Program-made: the position numbers and the translations under genes
In this document: positions 16,722 through 25,324 of the stretch, piece after piece
How the letters are laid out: the number at the start of each line of letters is the position of its first letter
Position numbering within the stretch: the stretch's first letter is position 1
Notes under the pieces: model-generated
Seen by the model: only the letters and a program-made list of their open reading frames with translations
The model's database searches: none
Told to the model about the DNA's origin: nothing
NCBI GenBank assembly: GCA_036489025.1
Contig: DASXGN010000013.1
Location: forward strand, 73,303 to 137,302
Length of the DNA stretch: 64,000 nt
Source: Dryocola sp036489025
GTDB taxonomy: Bacteria; Pseudomonadota; Gammaproteobacteria; Enterobacterales; Enterobacteriaceae
Direction of reading: 5' to 3'

Positions 16722-18607
16722 TGATGAAAACGAAAACAACGCTTGCAGTTTTAATCACCTCGCTGCTGATAGGCGGCTGCGCAAAGACGCCTGCTCCCGG
16801 CCCAGCGGTCAAGCCTGACGAGCAGCAGGCGCTGATTAACGTCCTTGATTCCCTGGCGCAAAAACGTCGCCTGGAACCGGACAATATCGATTTAAAAAGT
16901 CAGCAGCAGTTTGAAGTTAACCGGCTGGTCAATCTGCTCAACAGGCAGGCCGATGCCGCGCTCGGGGATAATAACCGCCCAAAAGCAGAGCAGCTGTGGC
17001 GAACGATTCTCCGCTATCAGTCCGGCAATATGCGGGCAAAACAGGGGTTGCGAAGCAGCGGCACCTGGCACTCTCTGGATAACCTTTACCGCCAGGCCGC
17101 GGGCCTTGCCGTGAGCAATCCTCATCTCGCCCTGCAAAAAATCCAGCAGGTCCTGGAGGAAGATCCCAACTGGCCGCAGGCCGCCGCCCTTCGCGATCGG
17201 CTGCTGCGGCAGCTTTCCTCGAGTGAACAGCCAGGAGCGGTGATGGACAGGGAGCTGCAAAAGCCGATTTCTGTCAACTTTCGCGCCCAGAATCTGCTGC
17301 AAATCTTCGACAGTATTTCAGGCATGACCGGGGTTAACTTTATTTTTGACAGCGACGTTTCTCCGGCGGCCACGGCCAGCATTATTGCCTCTGACACCAC
17401 GGCTGAAGACACGATAAATTTGCTACTGGTCTCCAATCAGCTGCGCAAAAAAGTGCTCAACGGCAATACGTTAATGATCTACCCCGCCACCCAGTCTAAG
17501 GAAAAAATCTACCGGGAAATTGAAGTGAAAACCTTTTTCCTGAGCTATGCAAAAGCGAAAGACGTGAATATAGCACTACGCAATCTCTTAAAATTTAAAG
17601 ATATACATGTCGACGAACGCACCAACACCTTGACCATCCGCGCCCCTCGCGAGTCGATTACAATGGCGGAAAGGCTGCTCATGACGCTGGACAGACCGGA
17701 AGCGGAGGTGACGCTTGATGTGGAAGTCCTTGAAATCAATAGCAGCGACGTTGAGAAGCTGGGAATTCAGTATCCGGGATCGGTGGGGATTGGCTATACG
17801 ACACCGCAGGGCAGCGGAGCAAATATCCCCATCCATACTTTTAATAATAATAATCTGTTCATCAATCTCGGCGACAACAAGGGTATCGCCGTCGATATCA
17901 GTAAAATCCGCTCCCACGCCCGAATTCTCGCTAACCCCCGCATTCGCGTAAAAAATAACAAGAAGGCACAAATAGAGATTGGCGAAAAAATCCCCGTCAT
18001 CACCAACACCTTCAACGATAACTTTTCCAGCGAAAAGGTCGAATATCAGGACGTCGGGCTGAAGCTTGAGGTCACCCCGGATATCAGCCTTGAGGGCGAT
18101 ATTGGCATGGACGTCAGCTTTACGCTCAGCAGCCTGGGTCTGGCGCAAACCGGCTCGAACGGGCTCAAGTACTACGGCACCAATAACCGGATGGCGAAAA
18201 CCATCCTCAGCAGCCAGGATGGAGAAACACAGATGCTGGCAGGGCTGATCAGTCAGGACAGCAAGGAGGATAAAAATGGCCTGCCGTGGCTAAGCGATTT
18301 GCCTTTAATCGGCGGCCTGTTCAGCACCTCGCAAAATGATGTGAAAAGAACCGAGGTTATCCTGCTTATTACCCCGCATATCGATCGCAGCATCGATCTG
18401 CCGGGCAGCCATGTCAGCACGATCCCGATTGGCACCGACGATCAGCCCGGCGAGCAAAATATCCTGCTGCGCTCCGCAGGCCAGGTCAGGCTCAACGACG
18501 CTGCTCATCCCACCATGCCTGAGCTACAGCCACCGCTGACGCCTGTGCTAAACCCTCTGCCTCCGCCAAATCCTGCCTTTGATGCAAAGCGAGGGCAAAA
18601 GCTATGA
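16718..18607 (+). CDS. gspD: lipoprotein secretin (GspD/PilQ/MshL-like) with N-terminal TPR-like region
   Basis: About 629 residues starting at the ATG cluster 16718-16726. The signal ends in a lipobox (LLIGGC), so the protein is probably self-targeting to the outer membrane as a lipoprotein. Residues ~55-165 are helical, with repeats resembling TPRs (ALGDNNRPKAEQLWRTILRY, NPHLALQKIQQVLEEDPNW). Then come an STN/N0 domain (ISVNFRAQNLLQIFDSISG), an N1 domain (VKTFFLSYAKAKDVNIALRN), and the secretin core with ILANPRIRVKNNKKAQIEIG, VGLKLEVTPDIS and PWLSDLPLIGGLF. Classical GspD lacks the helical front and has more N domains; this build is nearer to MshL or to the divergent GspD of environmental bacteria. 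Confidence 0.9.
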   Translation: MMMKTKTTLAVLITSLLIGGCAKTPAPGPAVKPDEQQALINVLDSLAQKRRLEPDNIDLKSQQQFEVNRLVNLLNRQADAALGDNNRPKAEQLWRTILRYQSGNMRAKQGLRSSGTWHSLDNLYRQAAGLAVSNPHLALQKIQQVLEEDPNWPQAAALRDRLLRQLSSSEQPGAVMDRELQKPISVNFRAQNLLQIFDSISGMTGVNFIFDSDVSPAATASIIASDTTAEDTINLLLVSNQLRKKVLNGNTLMIYPATQSKEKIYREIEVKTFFLSYAKAKDVNIALRNLLKFKDIHVDERTNTLTIRAPRESITMAERLLMTLDRPEAEVTLDVEVLEINSSDVEKLGIQYPGSVGIGYTTPQGSGANIPIHTFNNNNLFINLGDNKGIAVDISKIRSHARILANPRIRVKNNKKAQIEIGEKIPVITNTFNDNFSSEKVEYQDVGLKLEVTPDISLEGDIGMDVSFTLSSLGLAQTGSNGLKYYGTNNRMAKTILSSQDGETQMLAGLISQDSKEDKNGLPWLSDLPLIGGLFSTSQNDVKRTEVILLITPHIDRSIDLPGSHVSTIPIGTDDQPGEQNILLRSAGQVRLNDAAHPTMPELQPPLTPVLNPLPPPNPAFDAKRGQKL

Positions 18608-19080
18608 AGCCACGTCAGGGAGGATTTACGCTGATTGAAATGATGGTCACCCTGAGTCTGCTCGCCGTTTTAACTTCCGCCGTGGTTCCCATGGCGATGA
18701 AAAACGCCCAGCGTCAAAAGGAAGAAGAGCTGCGGCTCGCCCTTCGCCAGATTAGGCAGGCGATTGACGGTTACTATGAAGCCGCTCAGGAAGGAAGAAT
18801 TGACAAAGCCCCCACGGACTCCGGCTACCCTGCCGAGCTGCTCATGCTGGTCAAAGGCGTCGTCGACAAAAAGTCCCCAAACGAGAAGAAAATTTACTTT
18901 TTGCGCGACATTCCCCGCGATCCTTTTTGCGACTGCGAAGGGAAAACCAACGTGCAAACCTGGCGGGTACGCAGCTATGAAAACCCGCCCGGCGACTACT
19001 CTCCAGGAAAAGACGTTTACGACATCGCCTCGTCAAACGCTCTGGTCGGGCTAAATGGAGTGGCATATGCGCAATGGTGA
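18604..19080 (+). CDS. pseudopilin, minor
   Basis: 158 residues with prepilin cleavage site G|FTLIEMMVTLSLLAVL (Glu at +5) after a seven-residue leader. The body has RQKEEELRLALRQIRQAIDGYY and IPRDPFCDCEGKTN with a close Cys pair. It overlaps the secretin stop (ATGA) and the next pseudopilin. Probably a minor pseudopilin of the tip or shaft. Confidence 0.85.
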   Translation: MKPRQGGFTLIEMMVTLSLLAVLTSAVVPMAMKNAQRQKEEELRLALRQIRQAIDGYYEAAQEGRIDKAPTDSGYPAELLMLVKGVVDKKSPNEKKIYFLRDIPRDPFCDCEGKTNVQTWRVRSYENPPGDYSPGKDVYDIASSNALVGLNGVAYAQW

Positions 19081-19435
19081 AAGCGGTTTTACCTTAATAG
19101 AGCTGCTGGTTGTTCTGGCCATTATTGCCACGCTCACCACGCTTGTGGCCCCGAAGTATTTCCAACAGATCGACCGGGCGAAGGAAGTGGTGCTGAAACA
19201 CAATTTAAAAATGCTGCGTCTGAGTATCGATCAGTATCGCCGTGACCGTGGTTTCAGCCCTGAGGAGCTGGAATCCCTGGTCAGCGATGGCTATTTACGT
19301 CAGCTGCCAATCGATCCGGTCACCGATAAGCGCGATTCATGGCAGGTTAAACGCGACGATGCGGGCCAGCTCATCGACGTGCACAGCGGGTCGCAGAAAA
19401 ATTCACTGCAGGGAATGCCCTATGCAAACTGGTAA
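19067..19435 (+). CDS. pseudopilin, GspG-like
   Basis: 122 residues from the ATG at 19067, picked because GGAG stands seven bases upstream and it gives a seven-residue leader before G|FTLIELLVVLAIIATL; an ATG at 19055 is possible. The body (YFQQIDRAKEVVLKHNLKML, IDQYRRDRGFSPEELESLV, LPIDPVTDKRDSWQV) is a compact GspG-type fold. It overlaps its neighbours by 14 bases on each side. Confidence 0.87.
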   Translation: MRNGESGFTLIELLVVLAIIATLTTLVAPKYFQQIDRAKEVVLKHNLKMLRLSIDQYRRDRGFSPEELESLVSDGYLRQLPIDPVTDKRDSWQVKRDDAGQLIDVHSGSQKNSLQGMPYANW

Positions 19436-19931
19436 AAACGGTCAGGCCGGGTTCACCTATTTATTGCTGCTGGCAGGGCTGAGCGTCATGGCTTTTATGC
19501 TGCTGCGCAGCACTGAGCCGCTGGCAAACCGCTGGCGACAGCAGCAGGAGGCGCAGCTGCTGTTTGCGGGTGATGCCATTCGTAGCGCCATCGCTCAATA
19601 CCGGCAGAACCCGCAGGCCGACGGCTGTTTCCCGGTTAATTTCCAGCAGTTGCTGAACGACAATCGTGGAGGACGAACCCGCTATTTATTGCGCAGGCTG
19701 TATACCGATCCGCTAACCGGTAAAGACTGGAGCAAGATTTATGACGGCAGCGGCCGCTGGGTTGGCGTACATAGCCTTGCGCAAGGAAGTCCGCTGAAGA
19801 AAACAGGTTTTGCACAGCGTTATGAGACATTTAAAGAGGCAACGCGCTATAGCGACTGGCAGTTTAGCGTTGCCGAGGATCCAATGGCACCCGAACCGCA
19901 GAACTGTGGGAGCGAAAAACCGGGTTTATGA
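19422..19931 (+). CDS. pseudopilin lacking Glu5 (GspK-like)
   Basis: 169 residues from ATG 19422, which overlaps the upstream gene. Type III signal: short leader MQTGKNGQAG then FTYLLLLAGLSVMAFMLL. Position +5 is Leu, not Glu. Among type II pseudopilins only GspK normally lacks this Glu, and GspK caps the pseudopilus tip; that role is inferred here. The body has RWRQQQEAQLLFAGDAIRSAI, like the 18604 protein, and two cysteines. Last gene of the operon. Confidence 0.8.
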   Translation: MQTGKNGQAGFTYLLLLAGLSVMAFMLLRSTEPLANRWRQQQEAQLLFAGDAIRSAIAQYRQNPQADGCFPVNFQQLLNDNRGGRTRYLLRRLYTDPLTGKDWSKIYDGSGRWVGVHSLAQGSPLKKTGFAQRYETFKEATRYSDWQFSVAEDPMAPEPQNCGSEKPGL

Positions 19932-20189
19932 CAGATCGGCAAGCTCATGTAACATTTGCTCTCTTAATTCATGAAACCGCAGCGCATATTTATATAAGGC
20001 TTTCCCCTGCAGGGTCATGGCACAGGGGCGGCGGCGTAGCAAAAGTTTGGCATTTATCTCTGCTTCTAGCGCGCTTATTCGCAGCGAAACGGCTGAAGGG
20101 GTGATGTGTAATTTGGCCGATGCCAGTTCGAAGCTTCCGCTTTCCACCACCGCGACAAAAGTTTCTAATTTACTGGATAGAATTCTCAC
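19926..20189 (-). CDS. LysR-type DNA-binding domain alone (truncated regulator)
   Basis: 87 residues comprising only the winged helix-turn-helix of a LysR-type regulator (LETFVAVVESGSFELASAKL, TPSAVSLRISALEAEI) and the start of the linker helix, then a stop. The ~200-residue effector domain is missing, and its place is taken by the convergent pseudopilin gene, whose 3' end it overlaps by six bases. Either a remnant of a full regulator cut when the secretion genes arrived, or a small stand-alone DNA-binding protein. Confidence 0.6.
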   Translation of the reverse strand: MRILSSKLETFVAVVESGSFELASAKLHITPSAVSLRISALEAEINAKLLLRRRPCAMTLQGKALYKYALRFHELREQMLHELADLS

Positions 20190-20446
20190 TCTTTGCCTCC
20201 TGCTTTGAGATGGTACGTGCCTTGTTTTGTTGCCCGGCAGATTCTACCTTTCTCAGTTGAGGCCGCAATCTGACTAGTCAGAAAATCTGGCTAAAACTTA
20301 AATTATCTTAAATATTTTTGACGTGTCTGCCCTATCGTAAAAGGACTAACCTAAGAAATTTTTAATCTACAAAAAAAAACTTTCAAAGCAGCGCTGGGTA
20401 GATCTATTCTTTTGCAACTCGTTATTTTAAAAGGATAACTATTGCT

Positions 20447-21139
20447 ATGCATGCAAACATCATCATTGCGTACGATCTAAAATTGATTCGCTGTGGGATT
20501 AAAGCTGTGGTTAACAATATGCCAGCAGACCGTATGCAAAGCGCCAGCGAACACCACTCATTTAATATTATGGCTGATGTATCAAGCCCGATAGATCTGA
20601 TCCATGCTATGAGACACTCACCGGCCGATCTGTTATTGCTTGGACACTCCCTGGACACCTCCGTAAGCAGTCATGACCCCGTGGCGACAATGGACAGCTT
20701 CACGCTAATAAAGTGGCTAATAAAAAAGTATCCAAAGATTAAAATAATCATCATTACGCCTTATACCAACGCCAGTATGGTACGTATGGCTATAGAATCA
20801 GGCATTAGCGGCTACGTCAGTATGGACAGCTGCGAACTGGGCCTCGAACGAGCGATCAACGCCGTGTTAAATAATGAGCTGTATATTGAAAAGAAATTAA
20901 TGTATTTGGCCCTTCAGCAAACTGAAAAAAACAGCATGGAACTGAGCGTAAAAGAATTTGAAGTGATCCGCTTGCTATGTAAAGGTTTTAACATGGCCAA
21001 GATCGCATCTTATATGCACATTAGTATTAAGACCGTCAGCGCCCACAAGCTTAAAGCAATGAGTAAGTTACAGGTAAAAACGGACTGCCAACTCTACTCT
21101 TTACTGTCAAAAACTAATCATTTCGAAATGACGCTGTAG
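20447..21139 (+). CDS. LuxR-family regulator with degenerate receiver domain
   Basis: 230 residues. The N-terminal half aligns with response-regulator receivers of the RcsB/BglJ type (NIIIAYDLKLIRCGIKAVV) but key residues are changed: the acidic pair of the Mg site is YD instead of DD/DE, and the phospho-acceptor position in PADLLLLGHSLD is Gly, not Asp. The C-terminal LuxR HTH is intact (LSVKEFEVIRLLCKGFNMAKIASYMHISIKTVSAHK). It is therefore likely a phosphorylation-independent partner or co-regulator, as BglJ and MatA-like proteins are for RcsB. The gene and its upstream region are more AT-rich than the secretion operon. Confidence 0.82.
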   Translation: MHANIIIAYDLKLIRCGIKAVVNNMPADRMQSASEHHSFNIMADVSSPIDLIHAMRHSPADLLLLGHSLDTSVSSHDPVATMDSFTLIKWLIKKYPKIKIIIITPYTNASMVRMAIESGISGYVSMDSCELGLERAINAVLNNELYIEKKLMYLALQQTEKNSMELSVKEFEVIRLLCKGFNMAKIASYMHISIKTVSAHKLKAMSKLQVKTDCQLYSLLSKTNHFEMTL

Positions 21140-21402
21140 CTCGAATCGCCAATTAAGCATTGCACAATAACCTCACCGCGGAAAAGCCACAATAACAGCA
21201 ATGACTTTGATTCCAGGCCTTGACGATGAGCCGACAATAAGAATCAAAATATATGTTTCGCAATGTATAATTTAGAAACCAAATATGTATTCACATTTAA
21301 TTATACTTCTCTATGCATAGAAAAATTAACAAACAATACAATCCATGCTATTTAATAAGCGCGAAAAACCCCCACGAATGCACATCCATTCCGAGGACCA
21401 CT

Positions 21403-22032
21403 ATGTTAAAAAAAATAATTATTGCCGACGATCATCCGGTATTTCTGCTTGGATTACGTGTATTAATAGAACAAATATTTAACAATCAATATTCCATTTG
21501 TGGTGAAGCCAGCAACGTCGATGAGCTTTTTACGCTGCTCCACGCTGAACGCCCGGACGTCATCCTCACCGACCTGTCCATGCCTGGAGAGAAAAATGAC
21601 GGTTTAGAGCTGGTTAAAACGCTGCACAGGCGCTATCCGGCGCTGCCCGTGGTGGTGATTACGACAATGGCCAACCCTTCACTTGTCCAGGCCCTGCATG
21701 CTTACGGCGCCTACAGCGTTATTCACAAGGCCAGTTTAACTCAGGAACTGACGCGCTGCTTACAGGTGCTGTATGACGGAGGTTCAACGCCTCACCAGGA
21801 GGAAGAAGGCAGCACCAGCCCGTTAAGCCCCAGAGAAATTGAAGTTTTACGTCTATATAGCACCGGCCACACCATCAATAATATTGCAAAAATGCTTAAC
21901 CGCACCAAACAAACCATCAGCGCGCAAAAGAGAAATGCCATGGCAAAATTAGACATATCCTCACACGCCGAGCTTTATGAATATTTGCGCGAAATGGGAT
22001 TTCAATGTGGAAACCCAGCACAGCATCATTAG
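21403..22032 (+). CDS. LuxR-family response regulator
   Basis: 209 residues from the ATG at 21403, which has GAGGA upstream (a frame open from 21313 would add 30 atypical residues). The receiver is complete: IIIADDHPVFLLGL with the acidic pair, VILTDLSMPG with the phospho-acceptor Asp, VVVITTM with Thr, and VIHKASL with Lys. LuxR HTH: LSPREIEVLRLYSTGHTINN, NRTKQTISAQKRNAM. RcsB-like. It is the best candidate target of the hybrid kinase encoded at 22997 and a potential heterodimer partner of the preceding degenerate regulator. Confidence 0.88.
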   Translation: MLKKIIIADDHPVFLLGLRVLIEQIFNNQYSICGEASNVDELFTLLHAERPDVILTDLSMPGEKNDGLELVKTLHRRYPALPVVVITTMANPSLVQALHAYGAYSVIHKASLTQELTRCLQVLYDGGSTPHQEEEGSTSPLSPREIEVLRLYSTGHTINNIAKMLNRTKQTISAQKRNAMAKLDISSHAELYEYLREMGFQCGNPAQHH

Positions 22033-22085
22033 ATTGGCCTGTTTAACCCCGCTTCGGTACAACAACCACTAGTGTTAAGGACAAC

Positions 22086-22898
22086 ATGGGTATTCATAAT
22101 ACTGAAATGCTCTCCAGAGTGATTTTTTACGCCGCCGTTTTATTATCCGGCTTATGCGCAGGCAGTTTTTTAAACGTCCTGATTTATCGCCTCCCCTTGA
22201 TGATTAAAAACCCACAGTGCAAAAAATTTAACCTCTTTTTTCCCCGTTCGCATTGCCCCCACTGTAGACATATTTTGTACTGGTATGAAAATATTCCGCT
22301 GCTCAGCTGGCTCATGCTCAAAGGCCGCTGTAGCAGCTGCCACCAGCGAATTTCAGGGGGTTATTTTTTAACCGAGCTGGCGGCTCTGGGTCTGACAATA
22401 ATTTGTCTGGCTATTATTCCCCCCGGAATACCCTTACTGGCAGCAATGATATTTAACCTGGCGCTGCTGGCGCTGGCGCAAATCGACTATTGCCATCAGT
22501 TACTCCCGGATTTACTGACTATCCCGCTGCTGTGGACGGGTTTATTTTTCCACATGACTAACCCGGCGCTGCCGCTCGCTGATGCGGTGCTTGGCGCTAT
22601 CGCCGGATATATTTCCCTGTGGTCGATTTACTGGGGCTACCGAATGCTGACCGGTAAGGAAGCATTAGGCCACGGTGATTTCAAACTGCTGGCGGCGCTT
22701 GGAGCCTGGACCGGCTGGCAATCATTGCCGGCCATTGTGCTGCTGGCCTGCCTGCTGGCGATGGCGGTCACCCTCTTGATATCCCTCTTCAGGGAGCAAA
22801 ATATGCAGGAAGCCATCGCCTTTGGCCCGTGGCTGGCGCTTTCCGGCTGGCTTATTTTCCTGATCCCCGATTTCAACCCGGCGATATACGTCGGTTAG
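22086..22898 (+). CDS. gspO: prepilin peptidase / N-methyltransferase (GspO/PilD)
   Basis: 270 residues, polytopic. N-terminal GSFLNVLIYRLPLM, the zinc-type tetracysteine element CPHC...CSSC, and the two aspartyl-protease motifs QIDYCHQLLPD and GHGDFKLLAALG (catalytic Asp in each). It would cleave and N-methylate the four pseudopilins encoded between 10839 and 19931. It lies apart from the structural operon, between the regulators and the kinase, making the island self-sufficient. Confidence 0.93.
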   Translation: MGIHNTEMLSRVIFYAAVLLSGLCAGSFLNVLIYRLPLMIKNPQCKKFNLFFPRSHCPHCRHILYWYENIPLLSWLMLKGRCSSCHQRISGGYFLTELAALGLTIICLAIIPPGIPLLAAMIFNLALLALAQIDYCHQLLPDLLTIPLLWTGLFFHMTNPALPLADAVLGAIAGYISLWSIYWGYRMLTGKEALGHGDFKLLAALGAWTGWQSLPAIVLLACLLAMAVTLLISLFREQNMQEAIAFGPWLALSGWLIFLIPDFNPAIYVG

Positions 22899-22996
22899 CT
22901 GACAGAAACTTTTACACCCTGTTTTCACCACGAGCCAACAAAGCCTCCAGCTACCACCAGACTTTAGAACAACGCACCAGCGCAGAATATTAAAAT

Positions 22997-25324
22997 ATGA
23001 AAAGTCTAAACCGCTATGTTTATCGCCTGGCCCTGCTCGCCGGACTCTCCTTTCCCGCGCTATGCTCCGGGAATGTGCTAACTCAAGAACATCCGCAGGA
23101 TAAAGAGTGGCATCTGTATGGCGAAGCCAACACGTATTATCTTCCCACACCGAAAGCGGGATATGTCGGCTATTGCATCATTGAAAAACCCCCTCAAATG
23201 ACGCCGCTATCCAGCCAGGGGGGGAATAGAAGCATCGAAGGGGTATACGGCCCTTATGGCCGTATCAGATATATCCACCAGTCAAAAGTCCCCTGGGGTT
23301 ATGTTAAAGAGCTGGCGCTACGCGGCAGCCTGATTGCTTCGGCAAGCTTTGCCATCTTTCTGATTTGGTTTCATTTTTTCTTCAGGCAGGTTAAGGCGCG
23401 GGAGAGAGCGGAGCAGGCGCTGCGCGAGCAGCTCAATTTTCAAAAGGTGATGATGGATGTCATACCCCATCCCATTTACGTCAGGGATAGCGATCTTCGT
23501 CTTTTAAGCTGCAATACGGCCTACGAGTCCGCGCTGGGCGTGCAGCGCCAGGAGATCCTCGGCAAAAAAGTGGATGAGATGGGGGCCTTTATCAGCGTAC
23601 TGGATAATGCAGAGCCTATCGGGAGTTATTACAAACAGCTGCTGCAGTTTGGGACACCTTACAATCACGATAAGTCCATTTATTTAAGAGGGAAATTGAC
23701 GCATATCTACAACTGGGCCGTCCGACTCGACAGTACGAATACCGCTACGGCGAGGATAGTCGGGGGCTGGATGAACATTGGTGAACGACGTGAAATGCTG
23801 TGCGAGCTGGCCGCCGCTCGCGAAAAGGCGGAACAGGCCAGCGAGGCAAAATCCAGCTTTCTGGCGACCATGAGCCATGAAATCCGCACCCCAATGAATG
23901 CGCTGATAGGCGTTTTAGAACTGCTGCAGATAAGCGACTGTCCGCCAAAGAATCAAAGCAGTATCGATACGGCCCTGGGATCGGCCCAATCGTTACTGGC
24001 CCTGATTGACGATATTTTAGATCTCTCCAAAATGGAGGCCGGAAAGCTGCAGTTTAACTGCCAGCCGATCGATATCCGCAGGGCTATCGACGAGGTGATC
24101 AAAATCTTCACCCCCGTCGCGCAGCAAAAATCGCTCATTCTCTCGGCGAGCGTTTCGCCGGCCGTCAATTCAGACTACCTGCTCGATCCGCTGCGCTTCA
24201 AGCAGTTGCTGACCAACCTGGTGGGCAACGCGCTGAAATTTACCCATACCGGCAGCGTGCAGATTAGGCTTCAGCGCTATGAAACCCGGGGGGATTCCGA
24301 CAGGCTGCTGCTCTGCGTTGAAGATAGCGGGGTGGGAATTGACGCCGCCGATATTCCCGGCCTCTTTATTCCCTTCAGCCAGGCACAGTCTACGTTAAAA
24401 CGCGTTTCGGGCGGCACGGGTCTGGGCCTGTCTATCTGTAAACAGCTGGCGGAACAGATGCATGGCGGTATCAATCTGATCAGTGAGCCCAACAAAGGCA
24501 CGCGCGTGGAGGTCACGGTGATGCTGCGCAAGGCGATCGTTCCTCCGCTGACCGCCCCCCACCAGCCCACGACCGGACCGCTGGCTCCGCTTCCCCCCTG
24601 CACGGTCGCCATTATTGACGATCACCCGGCGAACCGCATGGTCATGCACGAACAGCTCCTCAGGTTAGGCTGTAGCGTAATGGAAAGCGAAGGCGGCCAT
24701 CAGGCCCTTCTACAGGCCGCGCGTCACCGCTTTGACGTGATATTTTGCGACTGTAATATGCCCGATATCGACGGCTACGAGTTCGTCCGCAGGCTGCGAA
24801 ACCGACCGGAATATGCGTTAAACCTGGCCACTCCGGTGATTGGCTTTACCGCCAGCAATCACCCGGAAGTTCTTCAATACGCACAGCAGGCGGGGATGAA
24901 TGCCTGCCTTATCAAGCCCGTCAGCCTGCAAAAAATCAACGCTATCCTGCATAATTTCCTGACGGATGGCGAACCCGTTCCGTTTGATAGCGAGCCGGAG
25001 CGCCCTATCTTTGACGAGAGGAAGCTCAACCAGATTGCGTTTAACCATCCTCAGATAATCAAGCGCCTTTCCGACACGCTCATCAGCACCAACAACGCAA
25101 CGCTGCCGCTGCTTAAGCTGGCTATCTGCGAGGGCCGAAAGGATGACGTCAGCAGGCTCGCCCATAAAATACTGGGCGGAGCACAGCTGATTGGCGCGGT
25201 AGACGTTATTGAGCTTAGCGAAGCGCTGGAGGGCCAGGAAAGCGATGTGAAAACCCAAAGGTTCCTTGCCGAGCGTCTGCAACAGGCGATACGCGTACTG
25301 CATAAAAAACTGGAGAGTCTCTAA
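22997..25324 (+). CDS. hybrid sensor histidine kinase (BvgS/EvgS-type signalling half, short sensor)
   Basis: 775 residues. A signal/first membrane segment, a periplasmic region of only ~85 residues (about 25-110), one TM (LIASASFAIFLIWFHFFF), PAS (~150-265, VMMDVIPHPIYVRDSDLRLL), HisKA with FLATMSHEIRTPMNALIG, HATPase with NLVGNALKFTHTG and GGTGLGLSICKQL, receiver with FDVIFCDCNMPDIDGYEF, and HPt with SRLAHKILGGAQLIG. EvgS and BvgS have two ~230-residue Venus-flytrap sensor domains; here these are absent or reduced to a stub, so the signal input must differ. Output is presumably the response regulator at 21403. Confidence 0.88.
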   Translation: MKSLNRYVYRLALLAGLSFPALCSGNVLTQEHPQDKEWHLYGEANTYYLPTPKAGYVGYCIIEKPPQMTPLSSQGGNRSIEGVYGPYGRIRYIHQSKVPWGYVKELALRGSLIASASFAIFLIWFHFFFRQVKARERAEQALREQLNFQKVMMDVIPHPIYVRDSDLRLLSCNTAYESALGVQRQEILGKKVDEMGAFISVLDNAEPIGSYYKQLLQFGTPYNHDKSIYLRGKLTHIYNWAVRLDSTNTATARIVGGWMNIGERREMLCELAAAREKAEQASEAKSSFLATMSHEIRTPMNALIGVLELLQISDCPPKNQSSIDTALGSAQSLLALIDDILDLSKMEAGKLQFNCQPIDIRRAIDEVIKIFTPVAQQKSLILSASVSPAVNSDYLLDPLRFKQLLTNLVGNALKFTHTGSVQIRLQRYETRGDSDRLLLCVEDSGVGIDAADIPGLFIPFSQAQSTLKRVSGGTGLGLSICKQLAEQMHGGINLISEPNKGTRVEVTVMLRKAIVPPLTAPHQPTTGPLAPLPPCTVAIIDDHPANRMVMHEQLLRLGCSVMESEGGHQALLQAARHRFDVIFCDCNMPDIDGYEFVRRLRNRPEYALNLATPVIGFTASNHPEVLQYAQQAGMNACLIKPVSLQKINAILHNFLTDGEPVPFDSEPERPIFDERKLNQIAFNHPQIIKRLSDTLISTNNATLPLLKLAICEGRKDDVSRLAHKILGGAQLIGAVDVIELSEALEGQESDVKTQRFLAERLQQAIRVLHKKLESL

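Noticed and set aside
10839..19931. Type IV pilus interpretation of the secretion operon
   Set aside because: No PilT retraction ATPase and no adhesive major pilin; the GspG-type pseudopilin and adjacent secreted enzymes favour a T2SS-like exporter, though a hybrid origin is kept open.
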